Positions 33,899 through 44,659 of a DNA stretch of 64,000 nucleotides are shown here, in pieces; position 1 is the first letter of the stretch, and every line of letters starts with the position of its first letter. Source of the DNA: Galeruca laticollis (taxonomy: Eukaryota; Arthropoda; Insecta; Coleoptera; Chrysomelidae); assembly GCA_963921935.1 (NCBI GenBank), contig OY998176.1, positions 52,043,813-52,107,812 of the forward strand. Reading direction: 5' to 3'. A model generated the notes under the pieces. That model had not been told where the DNA came from, did no database searches, and worked only from the letters and a program-made list of their open reading frames with translations. The translations under genes and the position numbers were made by a program.

Positions 33899-36681
33899 CA
33901 TATATATTTTTAATGACCGTAAATACTCAATTTCTTATATTTTCATGGGTTTCGGTCACAAATAAAATAACTTGCTTATAGTGGTTACGTTTCGGTGTAT
34001 TTTATTTAAACCATTTTCAAACCTTTCTAAAAATGTTTTAAAACCACAATACATTTATTAAAATAAATATAATTAAAAGATGTTTCTTTAAAACTTACTT
34101 TTTGATTATGCCTCCGTAGAGGCTCGTCTACTAATGTACAGTAGTATTTCTTAAATAAAAAAAAGTCAATTAATGTACACAAAAACAAAAAATACAAACA
34201 ATGAACTATGTTGAAAATGATTAGAATGTATTTACAGAGTGTCCTAATTGAAATAAAATTAGAATTAGAAATCTATTTTTTAATAACTAGGTAAGGTGTA
34301 GATATTCGTTTATAATAGTAAGTTCGTATATATACAACTTAAGTTGTCTATGTCAGTTCTGAAATTGACTGAGTCAGGATTCTTCTTAATATTCATCATT
34401 TCTTTTATCAATCTTTTACTATTATTTTTTTCTGTAGTTATTATTTCTACGTTGTTGAAATTAAAAGAGTGATTTTCATCAAGTGAATGTTTTGATAGTG
34501 CAGTACATTCATTGTTATTTCGAACTGATTGCTGGTGTTGTTGAATTCTCTTATGTAAATATTGGCTAGTTTGACCTATGTAAGTACCATTGCAGTCAGA
34601 GCAATTTATTTTATATATTCAGTTTATTTTGTTCTTATTATCTGGTTTGAGTCTACAAAAAAGCTTATTTCCTGTAATGTTATTTGGTTTATCAGCAATT
34701 TTAATATTAAATGGTGTTAGGAATTTTTGTAATAGTTTATTAATATCGGGAATGTACGGAAGTGAAATATATTTTGATGGATTACTTTGGCAATTAAATT
34801 TTAATTTGTTGTAATAGTTGTCAACTCTCTGTTTAATAATGGGCTCAAAAAAATGTTTAGGATAATTATTTGAATCTAAGGTATTTTTGATTTTTTTAAT
34901 ATTGTTAGGCCTGTGTTTTGGATGTGATAATTGTACCGCTCTATCAGTGAGGCCATTGACAACACTCTTCTTGTATTTTATGGGAGCGTATGAATTATAG
35001 TTTAAATATTGTTGAGACCATACCTTTTTTGTGAACCAATTTGTAGATATTCGACCGCTGTTGTCATATTCTATATTCATATCTAAAAAATTAATAGAAC
35101 GATTTTTGTCCATTTCTATGGTGAATTGTAATTTTTTATTGAAGTTGTTAAAACGTTTTAGAATATTTTCAGTCTGGTCAATTGGTACACAAAGGATACA
35201 GTCGTCGACGTATCTTTTGAAAAAAATTGGTTTTTCTGGTAACTCTGCTAAAACATTAGATTCTAAATATTCAAGTACCAAGTTTGCAATCGGAGCAGAA
35301 ATTGGAGATCCCATTGCTGTTCCAAAAATGTGTTTACAGAAACAGAAAGTTCTTGATTATATTCCATTTATTTTTAATACATTTGATTGCAAGATCCGTA
35401 GGAATGTTTGTGTATAAAGATACAACATCTAGTGAAATTATCCGGTGATTTGGAGGAATAATTTGCTTTTTAATAAAATTGCAAAATTCCCACGAATCTT
35501 TTATATGATATTCTGTTTGTCCAATTACAGATGATAGTGTATTAGATAAAAATTTTGATAATTTATATGTAGGAGCATTAATGTTACTAACAATTGGTCG
35601 CAGTGGGATACCTTGTTTATGTAATTTGGGTAACCCATATATGAAAGGTGGAAGACCATTATGACAAATGATTTCCGATTTGGTCCTGAAATCTATTAAG
35701 TTACTTTTAAACCATTTATTAACCAAATTATTGATTTTAACTTGAATAGCATTTGTTGGGTCATTACCAATTTTTTTGTATGTTAAATTGTCGCTTAAAA
35801 GATTAGCCATTTTCATAATATATTCCTCTTTCAACATTAAAACTGTCTTATTACATTTATCCGCATTTAGAATCAGTAAGTTTGAATTGGATTTTAGGAA
35901 ATATTCAGTTTGTTTAATGTAATAATTGATTCTGTTTTAGTAGTTTTTCTTACTTTATTATATTTGTGTTTATAATTAATTATTATTATTAATATTTTTT
36001 TTCGTTGTTTCCTAAAAAGTTTATTCCGTTTTCTATATTTGCAATAATTTCGTCTATCGGGAAGAAATTGGTACAAATACTAAACTTAGGTCCCAAACTC
36101 AAAACATATTTAATGTGGGTTGGAATTTTTATTTGTGTTAAATTATGTAACCAGCTTTTGTTATAATTAATATTAAGATCATTTTTGTGATGTTTTTTCA
36201 TTAATATCTGTAGTTTATTGATGTGTTTAATTTTTATTTTGTTGAAAAATAGTCAATTTCAGAACTGACATAGACAACTCAAGTTGTATATATTATAAAC
36301 GAATATCTACACCTTACCTAGTTATTAAAAATTAAAAAATAGATTTCTAATTCTAATTTTATTTTAATTAGGACACTCTGTAAATACATTCTAATCATTT
36401 TTAACATAGTTCATTGTTTGTATTTTTTGTTTTTGTGTACATTAACTGTCTTTTTTTTATTTAAGAAATACTACTGTACAGTAGTAGACAAGCCTCTACG
36501 GAGGCATAATCAAAAAGTAAGTTTTAAAGAAACATCTTTTAATTATATGTATTTTAATAAATGTATTGTGTTTTTAAAACATTTTTAGGAAGGTTTGAAA
36601 ATGGTTTATAAAATAGACCGAAACGTAACCACTATAAGCAAGTGATTTTATTTCTGACCGAAACCCATGAAAATATAAGAA
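33899..36681 (-). mobile_element. Penelope-like element with inverted terminal repeats
   Basis: Terminal repeats of about 420 bp in inverted orientation (33933 to about 34380, and about 36245 to 36681) flank a minus-strand reverse transcriptase plus GIY-YIG gene. A 12-bp target duplication (ATTAAACTTAGA at 33887, ATTGAACTTAGA at 36682) with one mismatch marks the insertion into the Gypsy pol. An extra stretch of about 34 bp (33899-33932) precedes the left repeat. Confidence 0.88.
34340..36201 (-). pseudogene. Penelope reverse transcriptase with GIY-YIG endonuclease
   Basis: N-terminal region at 36201-35894 (IPTHIKYVLSLGPKFSI), then LNADKCNKTVLMLKEEY and YGLPKLHKQGIPLRPIVS (35837-35334). The palm follows in 35314-34619 (GTAMGSPISAPIANL, then FFKRYVDDCIL with the YVDD catalytic pair). 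The GIY-YIG domain (IYKINCSDCNGTYIGQTSQ) sits after an in-frame TGA at about 34619. Visible breaks: a frameshift in the 5' third (about 35900-36000), another at about 35340 before GTAMGS, and the TGA. The catalytic residues are otherwise intact. Confidence 0.9.
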
Positions 36682-38619
36682 ATTGAACTTAGAAGTACCA
36701 GAATATGTAAGAAACGATTTAACGAAACTGTGTAAGAATTACGTAGATATATTCGCTTTAAACAATGATATATTAACGCACAATAACTTTTATAAGCAAA
36801 GGATATAGACAATTCATATTAACTACAGACGCTTCGAATAGCGCATGTTCAGCAATCTTAAGCCAAAACTATGAAGGGATTGACTTACCCATCGCATTTG
36901 CATCACGCAGCTTCAAGAAAAGCGAGCTTAATAAACCCACCATCATAAAAGAGTTATTAGCAATTCATTGAGGAATCAATCAGTTTAAGTGTTATTTATA
37001 TGGTTCACCACATTTCATAGTAAAAACAGATCATAAGCCACTAACGCATTTATTTGCAATGAAAGACCCGACGTTGAAACTGACGAGAATAAGACTCGAT
37101 TTGGAAGAATACGATTTTGAAATACTATACGGTAAATGTATAGCGAATTACGCGGATAGCATATCGAGAATATCCATAGAAGAACTCAAGGATTTATATA
37201 TAAATAATTCACATGTCTTGGCAATCACAAGAGCACAAACGCGAAAAGAAAACGCTCAAACGGAAAAGGATCTAAGGATTAACGAAGAAACAAAGGAAGT
37301 AAGAATACAAAAATCTTCAGTAGTAAAAGTTTTAAATAATCTTGAGGCGCATAAATTACCAATTTCACACTTTGAAAATAACCGTATCTCACTAAGGATG
37401 AGCATTCGGATCAAAAATAAATTGAAATTTAGTGAAGCCCTAATTACCGGATTACACAACTTCGACCTAGGACGAACGTTGGAAAAGCTTGAAGAGCTAT
37501 CGGTAAGAAATTAAGTAAAAAGAATGGAAATATATACAAATGATGATATATTCAAAAAGTGCAGACTAGAAGAATTTATAGAAGTAGGAAATCAAAGGTT
37601 AAAAAGTATGTATATGCGAAGTACCAAAAACGGTACAGCAAAAGGAAGAGATCCAAAAGATATTAGAAAGATACCACAACGATCCAATGTTTGGAGGACA
37701 TGTAGGAAATATTAGATTATTAAAGAAACTAAGAGCAAATTTCAAGTGGAAAAACATGGAGAAAGACGTAAGGAAGTATGTAAAGAATTGTCATAAATGT
37801 CAAGTGAATAAAGAAAAATTTGTCATAACAGATACATCTATAAAACCGTTTGATATTATTTACATAGACACAATAGGTCCGTTCATAGAAAGTAACAACG
37901 GAAATCGTTATTGTATTACAATATTATGCGAATTAACTAAGTACGCAGTTATGATACCGGTCAAGAATAAGGAAGCACACGCAATAGCAAAAGCAATATT
38001 TGACAATTTTATACCGAATTACGGACTTAAGAAGGAGATAAGTTCAGACCAAGGGACGGAATATAAGAACGAAATAATGAAGAACTTAGCGTAACTTTTA
38101 AATATAAAACATAATTTTTCAATAGCATACCATCACGAGGCCATAGGCAGTTGTGAAAGATTACATAGGACATTTAATGAATATATAAGAAACTTTATCA
38201 AAGATTCTAGGGATAACTGGTGCGAGTTTGTAAAAATATTTGCATATTGCTATAATACAACACCAAACACGTATCACGGATAAACTCCCTTTGAGTTATT
38301 ATACGGGAGAAAACCCAATTTATCAGAATTTTTGAATGTAAAAATTGAACCGTGTTACAATCTTGGAAGATACGATAAAGAATTAAAGTATAAGTTACAA
38401 TACGCAAATGAAAGAGCCAAACAGTTTTTAATAAATAACAAATTAAGTAGAGTCAGTAATAGTGAAAAGGATTCTTCACCCGTAAATTTTAGAATAGGGG
38501 AATTAGTTATTTTCAAAAACGAAGGGAGAAATAAATTTGATCCACATTATTTAGATCCGTCTAAAATAACGGGAATAAAAGGCGTGAATTGTGAGATTAC
38601 ATCTCCGGACAGTTCATAA
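36682..38619 (+). pseudogene. Gypsy pol, RNase H and integrase
   Basis: Pol resumes with LEVPEYVRNDLTKLC and DIFALNND, then jumps in NNFYKQRI to RQFILTTDAS: the whole reverse transcriptase palm is absent. RNase H continues with IAFASRSFKKSELNK and TDHKPLTHLF (one stop at about 36968). Integrase: a zinc-binding region with CHKCQVNK, then the core with YIDTIGPF, SSDQGTEYKN and CERLHRTFNE giving D, D and E. Two stops (about 38092 and 38281) interrupt the core and its exit. The C-terminal tail ends in ITSPDSS at 38619. Confidence 0.88.
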
Positions 38620-38780
38620 GAATCGTATGTATAAATACAACGGCCGGAAAAAATTGTAAACAAGTGAAGAGTGTTTATAAACGAACAAGTAGTGTTTAGT
38701 AAACAAAAACAAAAACTGTTATAGATATAGGTAATATCGAAAAATTAAAATGATAATTTTTCTCTTCCAAGAAGGGATGA
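38620..38780 (+). other. Gypsy 3' leader with polypurine tract
   Basis: No coding sequence between the integrase stop and the 3' LTR. AGAAGGGATGA immediately before the LTR is a plausible polypurine primer. No env gene is present. Confidence 0.6.
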
Positions 38781-39234
38781 TGTGATGATCCCGAAAGGAC
38801 GGTAGTGTTAAAAGGACATTAGCATAGAAATAAGATTTAAATTAGGTTAATATTAATTAAAATATTTAGCGAGCGTTGATCTAGGAAGGTCAATGTCAGA
38901 TATGCGTGGAAGCACGTTCTGGTTAAAAATCTAAATAGCACGATCAACTAATAGACGAAGGTCAGGCACGCAGGACATTATCCGAAACGCTTCCTATAAA
39001 TTAGAAGTGTAACGAACCAAGAATTTAATTGTTATTATTAGTCTGAATAAGTTAAACGATATGATATTATATTTGTGTATTTTAAATATATTAAAAGTTC
39101 AGTGATTTTGTATAAGTGATGTCGTTTATTCAACTCCCGAAGAACGGTTACTAGGTAAGTGTTTTCCTCAAAGATAATATACCTTTATGGTAAACGTAAT
39201 GTATACGAGGGACACTTACTGAGTAACCACCACA
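38781..39234 (+). repeat. 3' LTR of the Gypsy element
   Basis: 454 bp, TG...CA ends; matches the 5' LTR except for the 17-bp indel and scattered changes. Confidence 0.92.
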
Positions 39235-39238
39235 TCTT

Positions 39239-39560
39239 GACGTAGTATAAAAGGCAAGAGCCTATTTCTTGGGGACCTCTTGAGGCAACTGTTTCATCCT
39301 ATATAAACATGAGAGAACGATCAGTTCCCATATCGTGAATACCGAAGCAGTAAGTCCATAGTTGTCTTTTATAATAGTATATTCCTGGTGTTAGTACCGG
39401 TGTTGGCAGAGTCTACATTTCTCGAAATCTCAGTGTCCGTTTTGAGTCCCTATCCGGCTATTTCAGCTTTCCTCTGATGTAATTCTCTGTAAATTTCCAA
39501 TTGTCTTTTTTGTGTTTCATCTCCTGCCTGGATTTTCATATTAAAAAGATTACACTTTAC
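39239..39560 (-). pseudogene. DUF7869-like transposase-type gene, 5' part
   Basis: Upstream portion of the gene continued at 30390. In minus-strand order: CNLFNMKIQAGDETQKRQLE with YRELHQRKAEIA, then LPTPVLTPGIYYYKRQLWTY, CFGIHDMGTDRSLMF and SRGPQEIGSCLLYYVK. The last frame joins exactly, without a shift, to SFVTSKK on the other side of the Gypsy element when one TCTT copy is removed. At least two stops (after AEIAG and after LMFI) show decay. The N-terminal part is missing beyond about 39560. Confidence 0.7.
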
Positions 39561-39775
39561 GAACCAAAAAATTCCTGACGCCAAGAACAAGGTGGAATGG
39601 CTGACAATACAATGGTTGCGATTGGAAGAAGATGATTAAGAGAAAACTTTAATTAAAAGACGTTCTTCAACTCACTTATGTCATAGAGAAGTATGTTTTT
39701 TTTTCTGCCAATTGAAAAATTATTTGTGCTTTGATATTAAAAATACTATCAAACTTTCCATTGTTGTTTGATTCT
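39561..39775 (+). repeat. Inverted partial duplicate of the DUF7869-like 3' region
   Basis: Similar, in reverse, to 29990-30045 plus 29600-29740 (for example CCAATTGAAAAATTATTTGTG against its complement near 29630). It suggests a local inverted duplication before or after the Gypsy insertion. Confidence 0.55.
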
Positions 39776-40440
39776 AAAATCGGAATCAAGTCGAAAAAAC
39801 AATTAAACAAAGTGGACTAAGCCACATTCAAATGCCGATACCTGGTCAATATACAAGGTATCTTACATTAAATCTCATTTTCAATACAATTTCGCGATCT
39901 GAAATTGATTTGATACAAAATACTTAAAACTAAGATCAGTACATCACAGACAAATTTCATACAAAATGTAAACCCATTTATCTTCTATTAACCTTAATAT
40001 GGGTTAGTCCACTAATGCACTCATATCTTCGAATATCAGATCAGTTAGATTTATTTTCAGTTGTTCTTACGACCCGCCACGTGTACGTGTTTCTACGCAT
40101 TAGTGCAATACCGAAATTTTATTACTGATCAGATTGACGTGATTTTTTTGTTGAAAAGGTGAGGAAACAATTAAGTTTTTTATGTTTGCTTTGTTGTATT
40201 GAAGTTGCTTTATTGTTTAAACATATTAAACGCGTGGCAACTCAGTTAATTTTTGAGAAAAAAATATGTAAAGATATTTAATGTAAAAAATGCACTTAGG
40301 TACAGAAATTTATTTTGACATTAACAGAAATTTTGTACTATTCTGTTTTTTTCTTGCCATTGATTCTGTTCATAATATAGAATTTTTGCCGCATAAAAAT
40401 AATGTTTCGTTAAATCAGTTACAGAACCATTTCTGTTGCT
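39776..40440. other. Unassigned AT-rich sequence
   Basis: No protein-like frame, clear terminal repeat or tandem repeat was recognised. Confidence 0.4.
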
Positions 40441-40566
40441 ACTTTCACAATCCCAGTAAACACACGTCTTATGTACGTTTTGAAAATGTATCAACTCGAC
40501 GTAAAGCATATCATATGTACGTACAGTTTCGTCAGATATACGTCTTGTATACGTACATAGGTGGCC

Positions 40567-42421
40567 CGGCGGGCGTAATTTCGGCCGGTAATCCCTTGGC
40601 CTACCTGCATAAATCAAAGGGTACCATTTATGACAGGGGTAATTGCGGCCGAGGGGTTGATGTTTACGATGAGATTAAAATATTGGTAATTACGCTTAAT
40701 AGTTTCCTTTAAATGTATAAAATTCACAAATAACAGGTATAAAATTATTATAGCTAGTCAGTATTATAACTTATCTTTAAGCTACTAGTCGATAGAAAGC
40801 ATAAAATATATTATTTGTATACGATGGCATCAGTTTCAGTAAATAAGAGTTCACGCGGTTGTGACTTACTAGTTGTAGAAAAGTTTCAGTTTTGTAAACA
40901 GGACGTATTAAAAAGTGGTGAAGTACGTTGGAGGTGTATAAAGAAAAATTTAAGATGTTTAGCCAAACTGTACACTGTTGGTGCGGAATACACAGTTACT
41001 AGAAGTGAATTAATCCACAACCACGAGTCCGATGAAACTACGTTGGAGAGAAAAATAGTGACGACTTCATGCAAGCGCAAAGCTGAGGAAGACATATCGG
41101 AGAAACCTTCAAAAATTTTTAAAAGCGTTCTTTCAAATCATTTGCCAGAGAATTTGTCATCGATAGATGTCAGTCTAATAAGAAGAAATTTGTACAACAG
41201 CCGCCGTAAGCTCTTACCAGCCCTGCCTAAGGATATTCACGATGTACATTCTGTACTCGATAGTTATGGACCGAAAACCACAACAGGTGAAAATTTTTTG
41301 TTTATTAACAGCACAGCTGATAATATCATTGTTTTTTCTTGCCATACAAATATAATAAGTTTATGTAAAATGAAAGATTTTTACATGGATGGCACATTTT
41401 CTTATTGTACAAAATATTTTTATCAGTTATTTACCATCCATGGACTGGAAAATGGGCATTATGTTCCTCTTTTGTATTGTCTGTTGCCCAATAAGACCAG
41501 TGACACATATATGAGACTTTTTCTGTTGGTAAAATCTAAAATTTTTGAACTTTATAATATTGTTTTTGAACCGAAGGAGGTATTTGTGGATTTTGAAATC
41601 GCAATTCATAACGCATTAAAAGTTGTCTTTCCCAAAACCAAACTAAATGGTTGTAGATTCCACTTGCACCAGGCGTGGTATAGGAAAATATAATCATTAG
41701 GGTTAACCCAAATGTATAAAGATAAAAACTGCGAGGAAAGCAAATGGCTTACTCATACTTTTGGGCTAACTTATTTAGACCCCTCTGAAGTTGAAGATTG
41801 TTTCATATTTGATCTCATGTCATACAAACCGGACCATAAACTTATAGATAAATACGCAGACTATTTATTAGAAAACTACATAGCGCCAGAATCTCATTTT
41901 CCACGAAATATATGGGCATATGAAAACCCATCAATTAAAAGAACCACAAATGCCTGCGAATCATTCCATTCGCACTTTAATTCTAGTTTTTATTCAAGTC
42001 ACCCTTCTATATTTATTTTTATAGAAAAATTAAAAGATTGTCAGATCGATGCATATTTAAAAATAAAAAATTTAAATATTCCAGCAAAAATTAAAGACAA
42101 ACAAGTAAAAAACAAACTAAAATTTATCGAAAACATGGTAAATATGCTTCGATCTGACAATATTTCTAGAATTAATTTCGTTAAATCTGTATCACATCAA
42201 AACGTTTTTTAAAAATTTATAGTTTACCTAAGTTATAGAAATAAGTTGATGTAATAATTTTATTGAAATAAAGAAATATTTTAATATAAAGCATTCTGTT
42301 ATTTTATTTGATTTGCGGCCGAAAATACCTATGAGATAAGGAAGCAACTTAAAACCTCCGGCCGAATTTACCTACCGGCTTTTAGTACCTGCCCTTTTTC
42401 CGGCCGAAATTACATCCGCCC
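40567..42421 (+). mobile_element. FLYWCH/MULE transposon, copy 2, with TIRs and TSD
   Basis: Left end CGGCGGGCGTAATTTCGGCC and the inverse of the right end GGGCGGATGTAATTTCGGCC form a TIR of about 22 bp. AGGTGGCC flanks both sides (40559-40566, 42422-42429), an 8-bp target duplication. It carries a nearly complete transposase. Confidence 0.88.
40815..42212 (+). pseudogene. FLYWCH/MULE transposase, copy 2, one in-frame stop
   Basis: A single frame of 465 codons broken only by a TAA at 41691-41693, in the position of RKIQ in the related copies. FLYWCH-type zinc finger at residues 20-75 (FQFCKQ, RWRCIKKN, CLAKLYTVG, HNHE). MULE core: FYMDGTFSYC, GHYVPLLYCLLP, DFEIAIHNALK, NGCRFHLHQAW, then FGLTYLDPSEV and the C-terminal NACESFHSHF block. 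The start MASVSVNKSS (40824) is more likely than MYTMAS (40815). A polyadenylation-like AATAAAG follows the stop. Confidence 0.9.
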
Positions 42422-42668
42422 AGGTGGCCATATCGGCACACTAAAGTATGTACAAAAATATACGGTTTAGGTCATTTAATAACCAAAATGATACGTAACT
42501 TTACGTTTTAAATGTGTATTAATCACGTACATTTTACATTTCGTTTTGGTTATATGTACGTACATAATCGTACGTCTTAATGACCTACTTAAAAAATAAT
42601 TTCTGACTATTTTTGATGTCTAATATAACAGTTAGATGAATCTCTGAGAAGCTATCTAAACATTTTTT

Positions 42669-42765
42669 TTCAAAATTCATCAAATTGTTGAATATCACAA
42701 TATGTGTCATAATAATTCACATTTACTTGTGTTCTGATATTCAACATTTTGATGGATTTAGAAAG
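42669..42765. repeat. Hairpin repeat
   Basis: CATCAAATTGTTGAATATCA and the inverse of TGATATTCAACATTTTGATG form arms around a loop of about 45 bp that has further internal pairing. Possibly a tiny MITE. Confidence 0.65.
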
Positions 42766-44659
42766 TGTGAATATTATCTACCAAAGATCCATCAAACTTT
42801 TATATTGGATATCTTAAATAGCTAGATTATCTTTTTGTAGTAATTATGAATAATAAAAAATGCATGTAATCCAAAAATAAAATTTATACTCTTCAAAAAA
42901 ATAAAAGTATAAATGAAACATTAAAAAATCAAACCAAAAATAGGGTAAAGTGGGCAAATGGCGGTCACTTAAGAAAAAAATTTTTTCTAAGTAAAAAAAT
43001 AAGTCGTAATTTCATATAATTTTAAGTAGCAATCACTAGTGCACTTAAAAACTATTTTGATTTGAAAATCTTACAAAATGTTTTCTATACTTTTATGATA
43101 ACAAAAAAAAATGTGCATTTGACTGGCATTGTCATACAGATAGGGAAATTCCGGTCACTTATGCGGGCAATACCGGTCAAGCAGAAAAATGCTTTAAATA
43201 TAATTAAGTAAACTTCAAATAAGCATTTTTCACCAAAATATTGTTTATTGAAATAAAAAGATAATAAAAACAAAAACAATCTAACTATCTAAGTAAAAGG
43301 CTGACATTCATCACATGTGTATCCTACAGGTGTGTCCCATCCACTGCATTCAGAATGTGCCCATCTTCCGCATAGGTTACATCTGTACCACTGCTCATTA
43401 TTCTTTCCATAATCATTACATATCAAACATATATCTTCATCGACATCTTCATTATCATCATATTGAACATCAACATCAGAATCTGATGAGTTTTCATCAA
43501 ATAATTTTGTTTTATGGGATTCTCTCTTATTTCTTAAATTATTCCTTTTTTTAGAAGGTTGTTACTTTAATTTTTTCTTTTTCTTTACCTGTTTCTTGGC
43601 TTCCTTTTCTTCCAACTCTTTCTTCAATGGTGTAGCTGTAAGTATTTTCACGTGCTGTTTTTGCCTGCCTGCCTGCTCTCTTCTTTTTCCCTGCTAGTTT
43701 AGGAACGGGAAGAATTTGTTGAAAAGAGAGAAATCCTGAAGAAGTTGAAGGAATTTCGCGTTACGCTTTATTTGTAGAAGTCTTTGGTAGAGTATCATCG
43801 CTTGCTACAGCTTGGGGATAATTGCTGAAAGACATATCAGCTTCGTTATCTTGTTTGGCAATGACGTCCTGATTCAATAATTCGGAAGGCAAAAAGTCTT
43901 GTTCATTAAAAACGTTGCAGTTAAGAGAATAGATACCAACGCTTCTGAAACCAGCTTCTCCTTTGCTAATTGTAGCCACAGTTGAATAAGCTTTATTGAA
44001 TAAAGACGCTACATCATAAGTAGTGATACTTTTCATCAACTGCGTCTTCATAAATAAATTGCACTGATTTCTGTATTCGGCTTTCAGGGGCCCGTAGAAG
44101 ACCACTTCTAATGGCTGCGAACTGTATGGTGGAATTGATACCATAACAATATGATTTTTTTTGCAAAACTCGTACGACTTCAAAGAAATATGGCGGGAGT
44201 GGTTGTCTATATTTCGTCTTTCGTGGGTTTAGCGTGATTTCTAAAATGCGTTAACCAGTCACAAAAAATATTCTCATCGATCCAGTCATTCAGCGAACAT
44301 TTATAAAGAGCTTCTGCAGGTCCATCTTATTCCAGGAGATGGCTTAGTCTCTTTCTGGGGAAGATAAACATGGGCGGAATAAATCCCCCTGCAGCATTCA
44401 TAGCACACATGACGGTAATATTTCGGCCTCTTTTGCCGCTAGTTACCACACCAACTCTTTTTTGTCCTTTGGTTGCGAGTATCTTTCCTGGATCCTGGAC
44501 AGTTGTGATTCCCGTTTCATCTGCGTTATATATTTTGCTAGGGGAAAAGTTATATTTTGACATCACTTCTTCCACCAATTTATAAAATCCTAGCTATTTC
44601 ATCCTTGTTGAAACCAGTCAGACGATTTAGACTGGTAGCCTTAGCTTTTCGCACTGATT

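Larger units (their letters stand above)
30391..39234 (+). mobile_element. Gypsy (Ty3)-type LTR retrotransposon with two nested insertions
   Basis: LTRs 30391-30827 and 38781-39234, each beginning TGTGATGAT and ending CCACCACA, with a 4-bp target duplication TCTT (30387-30390 and 39235-39238). A TGG-starting primer site follows the 5' LTR and a purine tract (AGAAGGGATGA) precedes the 3' LTR. Order: small membrane ORF, gag, protease remnant, RNase H, integrase. The reverse transcriptase palm is deleted. A Jockey-like fragment (33008-33641) and a Penelope-like element (33899-36681) are nested inside. Confidence 0.92.
40450..42600. repeat. Repeat family Y, interrupted by MULE copy 2
   Basis: On both sides of the MULE the sequence is crowded with ACGTAC/GTACGT-type words (about 40460-40558 and 42440-42580). 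The left edge, CCCAGTAAACACACG, resembles the end of family X (CCCACTAAACAAG). The right edge was not located. Non-coding. Confidence 0.5.

Noticed and set aside
36245..36681. Penelope arms taken as TIRs of a DNA transposon
   Set aside because: The gene between them is a reverse transcriptase with GIY-YIG, and the target duplication is 12 bp, so the arms are Penelope terminal repeats.
37059..37514. Independent gene downstream of the Penelope element
   Set aside because: It is the continuation of Gypsy RNase H and the linker to integrase.
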